From Streptomyces sp. ISL-43 (lineage in GTDB: Bacteria > Actinomycetota > Actinomycetes > Streptomycetales > Streptomycetaceae), in NCBI RefSeq assembly GCF_018614195.1, contig NZ_JAGGOT010000029.1, positions 124,001 to 188,000 of the forward strand: a DNA stretch of 64,000 bases, in the 5' to 3' direction. The position numbers and the translations under genes are program-made. The notes below the pieces were generated by a model, which did no database searches, had not been told where the DNA came from, and worked only from the letters and a program-made list of their open reading frames with translations. Each line of letters opens with the position of its first letter. Position 1 is the first letter of the stretch. Below, in pieces: positions 16,561-24,396 of this stretch.

Positions 16561-18225
16561 ATGGACAGTGCCGAACAGGGCCGGGACAAGGGGTCCAAAA
16601 CTCGGGAGACCGGGACCACGGCCGCCGAGCCCTCTACCGCTGCCGAGACCGCTGCCGAGACCGGTGCCGATGCCGCCGGATCCGATTTCCTGCTGCTCGA
16701 CATCGGCCAGGCACCGCCGGGTGGCCGGACCGACTGGCTCACCGCCCGCATCCGCGCCGCCATCGCCGACGGCACCCTGCCGGTCGGCAGCAGGCTCCCG
16801 GCGGGCCGGGTGCTCGCGGCGGAGCTCCGGGTCTCCCGAGGGCTGGTCACCGAGGTGTACCAGCGCCTGGCGGACGCCGGTCAGGTGGTGGGCCGGGGCC
16901 GCGCCGGGACGATCGTCGTGGCCGCACCGGTGACCGCCGGACCCGTGACCGCCGGACCCGTGACGGCCGGATCCGGGACCGCAGGATCGGCGCCCTCGAA
17001 GCCGGCGGCCGCGTCCAGGTCCACGTCGGCGTCCGGGCTCTCGACGGCGCCGGCCGGGGCGACGGCCCGGGCGACGGCCGACACCGGCACGCCGAGGGGC
17101 AAGGGCGGGCTGGTCGACGCCCTGCGCGCCACACCGTGCCGCATCGACCTCTCGCCCGGGGTGCCCGACCTGACCGCCTTCCCGCGCACGGCCTGGCTCC
17201 AGGCCGAGCGCAGGGTCCTCGCCTCACTCACCCCCGCCGATTTCGGCTACGGAAACCCGCAGGGCGCGCCCGCGCTGCGCGAGGCGATCGTGGGCTGGCT
17301 CGCCCGGGGCCGGGGGATCCGCGCCGACCCCGGCGAGGTGGTCGTCGTGGCGGGCGTGGCGCAGGCCCTCGGACTGCTGGCCCAGGTGCTGCGCGCGGAG
17401 GGCGTACGGCGCGTCGCGGTGGAGGATCCCGGCTCGCTCGGGGCCCGGCAGCAGCTGGAGCACGGCGGAATGGAGATCCTGCCCGTACCGGTGGACGCGG
17501 GCGGGATCGACACCGCGGCCCTGGCGGCGGGCCCCGCCCAGGCGGTCCTGCTGACTCCGGCGCACCAGTTCCCGACCGGGGTCGTCCTCGACGGGGAGCG
17601 GCGCCGCGAGCTCCTCGGCTGGGCGGCGGCCGGCGGCATCGTCATCGAGGACGACTACGACGCCGAACACCGCTACGACCGCGCTCCCGTCCCCGCGCTG
17701 CGCGCCCTGCTGCCCGAGGCCGTCTGCTACGCGGGCAGCGTGTCCAAACTCCTCGCCCCCGCCCTGCGGCTGGGCTGGCTGCTGGTCCCGCGGCGCCGGC
17801 TGGACGCCGTGATCGAGGCCAAGCGGTACGCCGACCTCGGCAATCCGGTCCTCGCCCAGCTGGTGCTGGCCCGCCTGATGGAGTCGGGCGAGCTGGAGCG
17901 CCACCTGCGCTTCGTGCGGCGCCGCCACCGGGCCCGCCGGGACGCGATGCTGCGGGCGATCGCGGCCGAACTGCCGGGCGCGCGGGTACACGGAGCCGCC
18001 GCCGGGCTGCACCTGATGGTCACCTTCGACCGGGCGGACTTCGACGACACCGCCCTCGCGGCGGCGGCCCTGGCCCTCGGAGTCAAGGCGCACCCGCTGT
18101 CCTGGCACCGCCTCGGCCCGGGCCCCCCGGGCCTGGTCCTCGGCTACGCCGCGGGCCCGCCCGGAGAGCTGGAGGAGGGCGTGGCCGCCTTCGGCGCGGC
18201 GCTGCGCGGTCTGTGTCAGCGCTGA
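16561..18225 (+). CDS. MocR-type regulator (GntR helix-turn-helix fused to PLP aminotransferase domain)
   Basis: 554 aa. Winged helix at about residues 50-120 (LTARIRAAIADGTLPVGSRL, LAAELRVSRGLVTEVYQRLA), a long low-complexity linker containing three copies of VTAGP, then a fold-type I aminotransferase domain: VVAGVAQALGLLAQ, IVIEDDYDAEHRYDR, and the PLP-binding K396 in AGSVSKLLAP. MocR/PdxR proteins use PLP or an amino acid as effector. ATG 16561 is chosen because it follows the divergent promoter region; an upstream frame extension would run into the EamA gene. The linker repeat is coded by 15-bp tandem repeats at about 16930-16975. Confidence 0.9.
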   Translation: MDSAEQGRDKGSKTRETGTTAAEPSTAAETAAETGADAAGSDFLLLDIGQAPPGGRTDWLTARIRAAIADGTLPVGSRLPAGRVLAAELRVSRGLVTEVYQRLADAGQVVGRGRAGTIVVAAPVTAGPVTAGPVTAGSGTAGSAPSKPAAASRSTSASGLSTAPAGATARATADTGTPRGKGGLVDALRATPCRIDLSPGVPDLTAFPRTAWLQAERRVLASLTPADFGYGNPQGAPALREAIVGWLARGRGIRADPGEVVVVAGVAQALGLLAQVLRAEGVRRVAVEDPGSLGARQQLEHGGMEILPVPVDAGGIDTAALAAGPAQAVLLTPAHQFPTGVVLDGERRRELLGWAAAGGIVIEDDYDAEHRYDRAPVPALRALLPEAVCYAGSVSKLLAPALRLGWLLVPRRRLDAVIEAKRYADLGNPVLAQLVLARLMESGELERHLRFVRRRHRARRDAMLRAIAAELPGARVHGAAAGLHLMVTFDRADFDDTALAAAALALGVKAHPLSWHRLGPGPPGLVLGYAAGPPGELEEGVAAFGAALRGLCQR

Positions 18226-18304
18226 CCGGGCATCGAGCAGAGCGCTGCGACCCTGCGGACCGGCCCGGTGCTCGGAGGCTCGCCAAAAGTTTTTCGCGAA
18301 CGGC

Positions 18305-18330
18305 GGCAACCTCCCGGAGGGTCGCGCGTC
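18305..18330 (+). promoter_or_regulatory. ECF-type sigma factor promoter candidate (GGCAAC-N16-CGTC)
   Basis: GGCAAC at 18305-18310 and CGTC at 18327-18330 are separated by exactly 16 bases, the spacing and sequence style of extracytoplasmic-function sigma promoters. It lies 56 bases upstream of the operon that encodes a SigE-type sigma factor, so autoregulation is plausible. Confidence 0.5.
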
Positions 18331-18385
18331 GTGTGGGGGTGAAGGGCGTGAACCCGCGCCCTCCAGCCGACCGTGGAGAACCACC

Positions 18386-18790
18386 GTGAAGAACCTGAAG
18401 CGTGCCCCGCTGTCCCTCCGCCGGGCGGCGGCCGTAGCCGTCGCGGCCGCCGGGGTGGCCGTTGCGCTGGCCGGGCCGGCCTCCGCCGCACAAGGCTCGT
18501 CCGCCACGCCGACCGTCGCCGCGCCCGCATCGGCGACTGCCACGCCGAGCACCGCGCCGAGCGCCCCCTCGGCCCCGAAGCCGCAGCCCTCGGTGAGCCT
18601 GCCCCCGGGCACGAAGCCCAGCGCCGCCCCGAGCGCCGCCCCGAGCGCGGCCCCGGCCTCGCCCGGCCAGGCCGAGCTCGCGCATACTGGCTCCTCCGCC
18701 ACCACCGCCGCACTGGGTGGCGGGGCGGCCGTGCTGATCATCGCCGGGGCCGCGACCCTGTACAGCCTGCGGCGCCGCGCCAACGGCTGA
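18386..18790 (+). CDS. Small cell-wall protein with LAHTG sortase E signal
   Basis: 134 aa. Signal peptide (RRAAAVAVAAAGVAVALAG, cleavage after PASA near residue 34), a Pro/Ser/Ala/Thr-rich wall-spanning stretch (35-95), then the complete sorting signal: LAHTG (98-102), hydrophobic segment 107-127 and an RRRANG tail. LAxTG is the preferred motif of actinobacterial class E sortases. The mature protein would be only about 65 residues of flexible linker, so it is more likely a wall-anchored spacer or sensor than an enzyme. The sigma-factor gene begins 8 bases after its stop, with the ribosome site overlapping the stop codon. Confidence 0.85.
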   Translation: MKNLKRAPLSLRRAAAVAVAAAGVAVALAGPASAAQGSSATPTVAAPASATATPSTAPSAPSAPKPQPSVSLPPGTKPSAAPSAAPSAAPASPGQAELAHTGSSATTAALGGGAAVLIIAGAATLYSLRRRANG

Positions 18791-18798
18791 GGACCCCC

Positions 18799-19461
18799 GT
18801 GCTCCACCTCGCACTACCCGTGGGCCCCGCCGCGCCTGGTTTCGACCGGCCGCGGCGGGGCTTGTGGTCGTTCCTGCTGCGCCGCGAGCGGTCGGCCGCG
18901 CAGGCCCCGCCCGCGCCGGCGGAGCCGTACCGGCACGGGTACACGTACGGCCACCTCCGCGAAGACGGCACCGGGCAGCCCACCGTGACCGAGCTCTACC
19001 ACGCCCACCGGCTGCGGTTGGTCCGGCTGGCCGTGCTGCTCGTGGACGACCTGGGCACCGCCGAGGACGTGGTGCAGGACGCCTTCACGGCGCTCTACCG
19101 GCGCCACGGGGAGCGGATCACGGAGGTGGACAACGCGCTGGGCTATCTGCGCACCGCCGTGGTCAACACCGCGCGCTCCGTGCTGCGCCGCAGGCGGACC
19201 GCCCGCGCGTGGACCCCGCCGACGCCGGCCGACGTACCCTCCGCCGAGGCCTCCGTGGTCCTCGACGAGGCACATCGCGAAGTGCTCGCCGCGCTGGGCC
19301 GGCTGACGGCGCGGCGGAGGCAGGTACTGGTGCTGCGCTACTGGGCCGATCTGAGCGAGGCGGAGATCGCCGAGACGCTGGGGATCAGCAGGGGCGCGGT
19401 CAAGTCGAACGCGAGCCGTGGGCTGGACGCCCTGGAACGGATCCTGGAGGGTCGGATATGA
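18799..19461 (+). CDS. SigE-family (ECF-like) RNA polymerase sigma factor
   Basis: 220 aa. After a 45-residue N-terminal extension, region 2 is TVTELYHAHRLRLVRLAVLLV...GTAEDVVQDAFTALYRR, followed by a linker and region 4 with ARRRQVLVLRYWADLSEAEIAETLGISRGAVKSNASRGLDAL. The spacing and the R-R-R-Q-V-L-V-L-R-Y-W sequence are those of Streptomyces SigE-family sigma factors. GTG 18799 is chosen for the GAGGA just upstream overlapping the previous stop. Its stop overlaps the next ATG (ATGA), so the downstream membrane protein is translationally coupled and may act as its partner. Confidence 0.9.
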   Translation: MLHLALPVGPAAPGFDRPRRGLWSFLLRRERSAAQAPPAPAEPYRHGYTYGHLREDGTGQPTVTELYHAHRLRLVRLAVLLVDDLGTAEDVVQDAFTALYRRHGERITEVDNALGYLRTAVVNTARSVLRRRRTARAWTPPTPADVPSAEASVVLDEAHREVLAALGRLTARRRQVLVLRYWADLSEAEIAETLGISRGAVKSNASRGLDALERILEGRI

Positions 19462-20048
19462 GGCGTGGGGAGGATTCGGCCGAGGGCTCGGCGCAGAACC
19501 CGGCCGAGGGAGCGCCCGAGCGGCCCGTCGAGTACCGGCTGCGGCAGGCCCTGGACGCCCGCGCGGCCGGGATCACCGTGCGCGAGCTGCGCCCGGCGCA
19601 GCCGCCGGGGCAGGGCGTACGAGGACTGCCGTGGGCGCGGCTGCGGCAGCGGGGCTTCGTGCTGCCGCTGGCGGGTCTGGCCGCGGCGGCCGCCGCCGTG
19701 GTGGGGTACGCCGTACTGGCCCCGGACCCTGGCCTGGTCGGCCCGGGACCCGGCCCGGTGCCGCCGGCCGCGCCGCCGTCGCCCTCGCCGACGGCCGGGG
19801 AGCGGTCCCCGGGCCCGGCTCCGACGGATCCGGCCCCGTCGCTGGTCAAGCCTTCGCTCGCGCCTTCGGCCAGTCCGTCGACCGCGCCGCGCGGGTCGGC
19901 CACCGGCCCGCCGCAGCCGAGTTCCGCCTCGTCCGCCTCCTCCGCCTCGTCCGCCTCGTCCGTTCCGTCGGCCCCGTCGGCCCCGTCGGCCCCGTCGACT
20001 TCGGCCGGCCCGTCGGCCGTCGTATCCGTACCCCCGCCGACCCGCTAG
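19458..20048 (+). CDS. Membrane-anchored Pro/Ser-rich protein coupled to the sigma factor (putative anti-sigma partner)
   Basis: 196 aa. Cytoplasmic N-terminal 65 residues (RPVEYRLRQALDARAAGITV), one transmembrane helix (about residues 70-90, FVLPLAGLAAAAAAVVGYAV), and an extracellular Pro/Ser/Thr-rich tail with runs of SAS and APS repeats. The topology matches anti-sigma factors, but no zinc-binding HxxxCxxC motif is present, so that role is suggested only by the ATGA overlap with the sigma gene. The tail repeats are coded by 9-bp repeats between about 19920 and 20000. Confidence 0.7.
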   Translation: MRRGEDSAEGSAQNPAEGAPERPVEYRLRQALDARAAGITVRELRPAQPPGQGVRGLPWARLRQRGFVLPLAGLAAAAAAVVGYAVLAPDPGLVGPGPGPVPPAAPPSPSPTAGERSPGPAPTDPAPSLVKPSLAPSASPSTAPRGSATGPPQPSSASSASSASSASSVPSAPSAPSAPSTSAGPSAVVSVPPPTR

Positions 20049-20066
20049 AGGCTCGGCGGCGGACGG

Positions 20067-20528
20067 CTATCCGGTGGCCGCCGGCGTGTTCTTCACGGCG
20101 GCCACCAGCGGCGCCAGTTCGGGCTTCCGCGCGGCCTCGTCCAGCGCCTCGCGCAGCGCGGTGTCGTTGGTGGGCCGGGCCTCGGCCAGCAGGGCCAGGC
20201 CGGCCGGGCTGACGTCGGTGTAGATGCCACGGCGGTCGGTCGCGCAGAGGTAGCGGTTCAGCAGCCCTCGGTCCTCCAGCCTGCTGACCAGCCGGGTCGT
20301 CGCGCTCTGGCTGAGCACCACCGCGTCCGCGACCTGGTGCATCCGCAGGTGGCCGCCGACGCCGCTGTGCTGGCGGCTGAGGACGTCGAGCAGCGAGTAC
20401 TCGCGCACGCTCAGCCCGTGTGCCGCCTGGAGTGCCCGCTCGATGTGCGCCTCGATCCGTCCGTGCAGGAGGGAGAGGGCGCACCAGCCTTGGGAGAGAG
20501 CGGTGAGTGCGCTGTCCGTGGCTGTCAT
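20067..20528 (-). CDS. MarR family transcriptional regulator
   Basis: 153 aa. MarR winged helix: LSVREYSLLDVLSRQ, HQVADAVVLSQSATTRLVSR (recognition helix), LEDRGLLNRYLCATDRRGIYTD (wing). Start at ATG 20528 behind GGAGGAGGAG. It is divergent from the MFS exporter; two tandem 17-bp repeats in between are likely its binding sites. Redox- or drug-responsive members share this arrangement, but there is no conserved cysteine near the N-terminus typical of OhrR. Confidence 0.88.
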   Translation of the reverse strand: MTATDSALTALSQGWCALSLLHGRIEAHIERALQAAHGLSVREYSLLDVLSRQHSGVGGHLRMHQVADAVVLSQSATTRLVSRLEDRGLLNRYLCATDRRGIYTDVSPAGLALLAEARPTNDTALREALDEAARKPELAPLVAAVKNTPAATG

Positions 20529-20579
20529 GGGCTCCTCCTCCAAGGCGTGTTCCTCCAGGATAGGCCACTCGCGCAATAG

Positions 20580-20613
20580 CCCGCGCTTGCAAATAACCCG
20601 CGTCTGCAATTAA
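20580..20613. promoter_or_regulatory. Tandem 17-bp direct repeats, candidate MarR operators
   Basis: CCCGCGCTTGCAAATAA (20580-20596) is followed without a gap by CCCGCGTCTGCAATTAA (20597-20613), matching at 14 of 17 positions. The repeats lie between the MarR gene (start 20528) and the MFS gene (start 20742) and contain the only AT-rich promoter-like sequence there (TTGCAA, and TTAATG 17 bases later). Confidence 0.55.
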
Positions 20614-20741
20614 TGTGGACGCGGGCAAGCCGCTATGGCAATCACCCCGGCGCAGGCATCCTCCCGCCCCCCGGCACCCGTCCGGCGCCGACCGCGCGGC
20701 ACACGCAACCTCCCCCTGACCCCCTGAAGGGCACCCCTCTC

Positions 20742-21959
20742 ATGCCACTCGCACTCCTCGCCCTGGCCATCGGAGCCTTCGGGATCGGCACGACCGAATT
20801 CGTGATCATGGGCCTGCTCCCCGAAGTCGCCGGCACCTACGGCGTCTCGATCCCCACCGCCGGCTTCCTGGTGACCGGATACGCCCTCGGCGTGCTCCTC
20901 GGCGCGCCGCTGATGACCGTCCTCGGCACCCGCGTCCCCCGCAAGCGCATGCTGATGCTGCTCATGGGCCTGTTCATCGTGGGCAACGTGCTCTCGGCCC
21001 TCGCCCCCGCCTTCGGCGTCATGCTCGCCGGCCGCGTCGTCGCCTCCCTCGCCCACGGAGCCTTCTTCGGCATCGGCGCGGTCGTCGCCGCCGAGCTCGT
21101 CGCCCCCGAGAAGAAGGCCGGAGCCATCGCGATGATGTTCACGGGCCTCACCGTGGCCAACGTCGTCGGCGTCCCGCTCGGCACCCTGGTCGGCCAGCAC
21201 CTCGGCTGGCGCGTCACCTTCCTGATCGTCGCCTCGCTCGGCCTCCTCGGCCTGCTCGGCATCGCGCGGCTCGTCCCCGACCTGCCCCGCCCCGAGGGCG
21301 TACGGATCCGCCACGAGCTGGCCGCCTTCCGCAACGCCCAAGTGCTCCTCGCCATGGGGATGACCGTCCTCGGCTTCGGCGGAGTCTTCGCCGCCATCAC
21401 CTACATCACCCCGATGATGACCAACGTCGCGGGCTTCGCCGACACCTCCGTCTCCTGGCTGCTGGTCCTCCTCGGCCTGGGCATGGTCGTGGGCAACCTC
21501 GTCGGCGGCCGGTTCGCCGACCGCGCGCTGATGCCGATGCTGTACGTGTCCCTGGGCGCGCTGGCGCTGGTGCTGGCGGCGTTCACCGTCACCGCCCACA
21601 CCAAGGCCGGGGCCGCCGTCACCGTCGTCCTCATCGGAGCCCTCGGCTTCGCCACCGTGCCGCCGCTGCAGAAGAGGGTCCTCGACCAGGCCGCCGGAGC
21701 TCCCACCCTGGCCTCGGCCGTCAACATCGGCGCCTTCAACCTCGGCAACGCCCTCGCCGCCTGGCTCGGCGGGCTCGTCATCGCCGCCGGGCTCGGCTGG
21801 ACCGCCCCGAACTGGGTCGGCGCGGCCCTCGCCGCCTCCGCCCTGGTCCTCGCCGTCGTCTCCGGCGCGCTGGAACGGCGTACGGCGGGACGTACCGGCA
21901 CCGGCCGGGTCGTCGCGGCCGGCACCCCGGCGGCCGCGGCCGTCCCCGCTCACCACTGA
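20742..21959 (+). CDS. MFS transporter, sugar/drug efflux type (AraJ/SotB-like)
   Basis: 405 aa, twelve transmembrane helices. The first helix reads LAIGAFGIGTTEFVIMGLLP, the hallmark of the DHA1 subgroup that includes AraJ, SotB and chloramphenicol exporters; motif A is RVPRKRMLML in loop 2-3. The C-terminal 25 residues are a charged/Ala-rich tail. Start at ATG 20742, the only one giving a normal first helix. Next gene (GlcG/HbpS-type) lies 72 bases downstream on the same strand; both are probably controlled by the divergent MarR protein. Confidence 0.9.
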   Translation: MPLALLALAIGAFGIGTTEFVIMGLLPEVAGTYGVSIPTAGFLVTGYALGVLLGAPLMTVLGTRVPRKRMLMLLMGLFIVGNVLSALAPAFGVMLAGRVVASLAHGAFFGIGAVVAAELVAPEKKAGAIAMMFTGLTVANVVGVPLGTLVGQHLGWRVTFLIVASLGLLGLLGIARLVPDLPRPEGVRIRHELAAFRNAQVLLAMGMTVLGFGGVFAAITYITPMMTNVAGFADTSVSWLLVLLGLGMVVGNLVGGRFADRALMPMLYVSLGALALVLAAFTVTAHTKAGAAVTVVLIGALGFATVPPLQKRVLDQAAGAPTLASAVNIGAFNLGNALAAWLGGLVIAAGLGWTAPNWVGAALAASALVLAVVSGALERRTAGRTGTGRVVAAGTPAAAAVPAHH

Positions 21960-22031
21960 CCCACCACGCCCCGTGCGCACTGCCCCCCGCAGCGTCACCT
22001 CGCCCCACCTCACCCCACAGGAGAGCCCCGC

Positions 22032-22484
22032 ATGTCCGCCGCCACCGCCCCCCGTGCCGCCACTGCCCCCCGCACCGCCGTCGCACCCCTGACCACCGCG
22101 GACGCCGAGGCGCTGGTCGCCGCCGCCACGGCCGCCGCCGAAGCTGCCGGCGTCGCCACCAGCGTCACCGTCCTCGACGCGGGCGGGCACCCGCTGGCCT
22201 TCCGGCGTGACGACCGGGCCGTCCTGATCTCCGGCGAGACCAGCACCCGCAAGGCGTTCACCGCGCTCCAGCTGGACGCCCCGACCGCCGACCTCGTCGA
22301 CGCCGTCCAGCCCGGCGGGCCCTTCCACACCCTGCCCACGGCCCTCGACCGCCCGCTGCTGTTCATCGCGGGCGGGCTGCCCGTCCACCGCGACGGCCGG
22401 CTCGTCGGAGCGATCGGCGTCGGCGGCGGCGCACCCGCCCAGGACCACGGCTTCGCCGAGGCCGCGCTCGCCGTACTGGCCTGA
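22032..22484 (+). CDS. GlcG/HbpS family (DUF336) protein
   Basis: 150 aa. After an Ala/Thr-rich N-terminus the fold begins with LTTADAEALVAAATAAAEAA and continues through VTVLDAGGHPLAFRRDD, STRKAFTALQL, LPVHRDGRLVGAIGVGGGAPAQDHGFAEAAL. Relatives include GlcG of glycolate operons and the haem-binding HbpS of Streptomyces. No secretion signal is present, unlike HbpS. It follows the MFS gene by 72 bases with its own GGAGAG site. Ligand not predictable. Confidence 0.85.
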   Translation: MSAATAPRAATAPRTAVAPLTTADAEALVAAATAAAEAAGVATSVTVLDAGGHPLAFRRDDRAVLISGETSTRKAFTALQLDAPTADLVDAVQPGGPFHTLPTALDRPLLFIAGGLPVHRDGRLVGAIGVGGGAPAQDHGFAEAALAVLA

Positions 22485-22560
22485 CCTTCCCCCCGGGTCG
22501 CGCGCCCGTGTCCCCTGTGCCACGTTGGTACGGGGAACAGGGGGCAGGGGACAAAGGTGG

Positions 22561-24207
22561 ATGATGCGGCAGACGAAGAGGTACAGGCGCAGCCACGTCA
22601 TCGCGACGGCCACCGTCGCCGTGCTGGTCTCCCTTGCCGTCCCGGCCTGCTCGGCCGCCCCGGGCGCCCCGTCCGCCCCGTCGGCCCCGTCCGACGCACA
22701 GGCCCCGACCAGCCCGGCGGCGCCGGCCCCCTCCCCGACGAGCCCGGCCGCCCCCGTGCCCTCGCCGACGCCCTCCCATCCGCTGTCCACCGCCCCGCGC
22801 ACCATCCCGGCCGTACGGGAACACGTGCCGGCCCGTGGCCCCGGCTGGCGGCCCACCCCGGGGGCGCGGGTCGTCGTACCGCCGGCCGACCGCGCGGCCC
22901 TGTCCGACGAGGGCAGGCTGCTCGCCGGTGAACTGCGCATGGGATACGCCGAGTCGGCCACCCCGGGTCCCGGAGACGTGCAACTCGCCCTCGGCGCGGC
23001 GAAATCCGGTGCTCCGGAGTCCTACACCCTCACCGTGCAGGACGGCCGGGTCCGCATCAGCGGCCCCGACCAAGCGGGGGTCTTCTACGGCACCCGCACC
23101 CTCAAACAGGAGGTCGCCGGCGGCGGTTCGGCCCCGGAGGGCACCGTGCGCGACGCCCCGGCCAAACCGCAGCGCGGCCTCAACCTCGACATAGCCCGCA
23201 AGCACTTCACGCCCGACTGGATCGAGGCCCGGCTGCGTGAGATGGCCGACCTGAAGCTGAACCAGCTGGGCCTGCACTTCTCCGACGACCAGGCCTTCCG
23301 GATCGAGTCCGACACCCACCCCGAGATCGTCTCCACCCCGCACCTCACCAAGGCGCAGGTGCGGTCGATCACGGCACTCGCCGCGAGCCTGCACATCGCG
23401 GTCGTCCCCGAGATCGACTCGCCCGGCCACCTCGGCGCGGTCCTGCGCGCGTACCCGGGGCTGCAACTGGTCGACGTACAGGGCCGGGCGGTCAAGGGCG
23501 CGGTGGACATCGCGGACCCGGCTGGGGCGAGGCTCGTGGACGAACTCCTGCGGGAGTACCTGCCGTTGTTCCCCGGCGCGATCTGGAACCTGGGCGCGGA
23601 CGAGTACCAGGCACTGGTCTACCGCGACCCACAGACCTCCTTCCCGCAGCTCGCGGCCACCGCCCGGCAGCGCTACGGGCCCTCCGGCCGGGTCCAGGAC
23701 CTGGCGACGGGCTGGCTCAACGACCGGGCGGACGTGGTCCGTTCGGCGGGCCGGGCGCCGGCGGCGTGGAACGACGGCTTCTTCACCGGTGGCGTCGTCC
23801 AGCCCGCCCGGGACATCCAGGTGGAGTACTGGACGGGCAAGGAGGGCGGCGCCCGGCCGCCGCTGGAGTACCTGCGCGAGGGCCGCGAGGTGGTCAACCT
23901 CAACGACGAGTACCTCTACTACGTGCTGGGCGAGCCGAACCAGTTCACCTACCCCACCGGCCGGCGGATCTACGAGCAGTGGACCCCGCTGGTGCTGCGG
24001 GGCACCGCGGCCGTCCCCGCGAGCTACGCCGACCGGATACTGGGCGCACGCCTCGCGGTCTGGTGCGATCTGGCCGGGGCCCAGACCCAGGCGCAGGTGG
24101 CGGCCGGCATCCGCCTCCCGCTGGCGGCCCTGTCCCAGAAGGTCTGGGACTCCCGCCCTCCGGCCCTCGACTGGCCGGCCTTCAAGACCCTGGCCGACCG
24201 GCTGTAG
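22561..24207 (+). CDS. GH20 beta-N-acetylhexosaminidase lipoprotein
   Basis: 548 aa. Lipoprotein signal (AVLVSLAVPAC), then an 80-residue Ala/Pro/Ser linker. A GH20b-type N-terminal domain (about 95-205) precedes the catalytic barrel: QRGLNLDIARKHFTPDWIEA, LGLHFSDDQAFRIES, VVPEIDSPGHLGAVL, the catalytic pair D347-E348 in NLGADEYQ, and the C-terminal EYWTG...NLNDEYLYYV. It cleaves terminal GlcNAc or GalNAc, for example from chitin oligomers or glycans, at the cell surface. Two ATGs are adjacent (22561, 22564); AAAGG 6 bases before the second slightly favours it. Together with GH101 it gives two glycan-degrading exoenzymes in the window. Confidence 0.9.
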   Translation: MMRQTKRYRRSHVIATATVAVLVSLAVPACSAAPGAPSAPSAPSDAQAPTSPAAPAPSPTSPAAPVPSPTPSHPLSTAPRTIPAVREHVPARGPGWRPTPGARVVVPPADRAALSDEGRLLAGELRMGYAESATPGPGDVQLALGAAKSGAPESYTLTVQDGRVRISGPDQAGVFYGTRTLKQEVAGGGSAPEGTVRDAPAKPQRGLNLDIARKHFTPDWIEARLREMADLKLNQLGLHFSDDQAFRIESDTHPEIVSTPHLTKAQVRSITALAASLHIAVVPEIDSPGHLGAVLRAYPGLQLVDVQGRAVKGAVDIADPAGARLVDELLREYLPLFPGAIWNLGADEYQALVYRDPQTSFPQLAATARQRYGPSGRVQDLATGWLNDRADVVRSAGRAPAAWNDGFFTGGVVQPARDIQVEYWTGKEGGARPPLEYLREGREVVNLNDEYLYYVLGEPNQFTYPTGRRIYEQWTPLVLRGTAAVPASYADRILGARLAVWCDLAGAQTQAQVAAGIRLPLAALSQKVWDSRPPALDWPAFKTLADRL

Positions 24208-24380
24208 GCGGGGCAAGGGGCTCCGCACGGCCCTGGCGGGGGCGGTGCGGGACCACCTTGCCCCGTACGGGCTGCGGCGGATCCTGCCTGGAGACCGGGG
24301 ACGCCCACGGCGTCTACGCCAAGGTCGGCTTCGCGTCGCTCGCGATCCCGGAGGACTGGATGCTCCTCGGCGAGCAGTAG
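24208..24380 (+). pseudogene. Remnant of a GNAT acetyltransferase C-terminus, frameshifted
   Basis: Immediately after the GH20 stop, one frame reads RGKGLRTALAGAVRDHLAPYGLRRI, the acetyl-CoA-binding loop and following helix of a GNAT protein; at about 24285 the similarity jumps to another frame and continues LETGDAHGVYAKVGFASLAI, PEDWMLLGEQ and a TAG at 24378-24380. The N-terminal half of the gene is missing. This is a 5'-truncated, frameshifted relic, perhaps left when the GH20 gene was inserted or duplicated into the locus. Confidence 0.65.
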
Positions 24381-24396
24381 GGCCCCCGGCGCGCGC

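Noticed and set aside
18386..20048. Secondary-metabolite or lanthipeptide precursor at the small 134-residue gene
   Set aside because: Signal peptide and complete LAHTG sorting signal identify a wall-anchored protein; no modifying enzyme nearby.
20610..22961. 783-codon reverse frame opposite the MFS and GlcG genes
   Set aside because: Asp/Gly/Glu-rich antisense artefact; MFS helices are clear on the forward strand.
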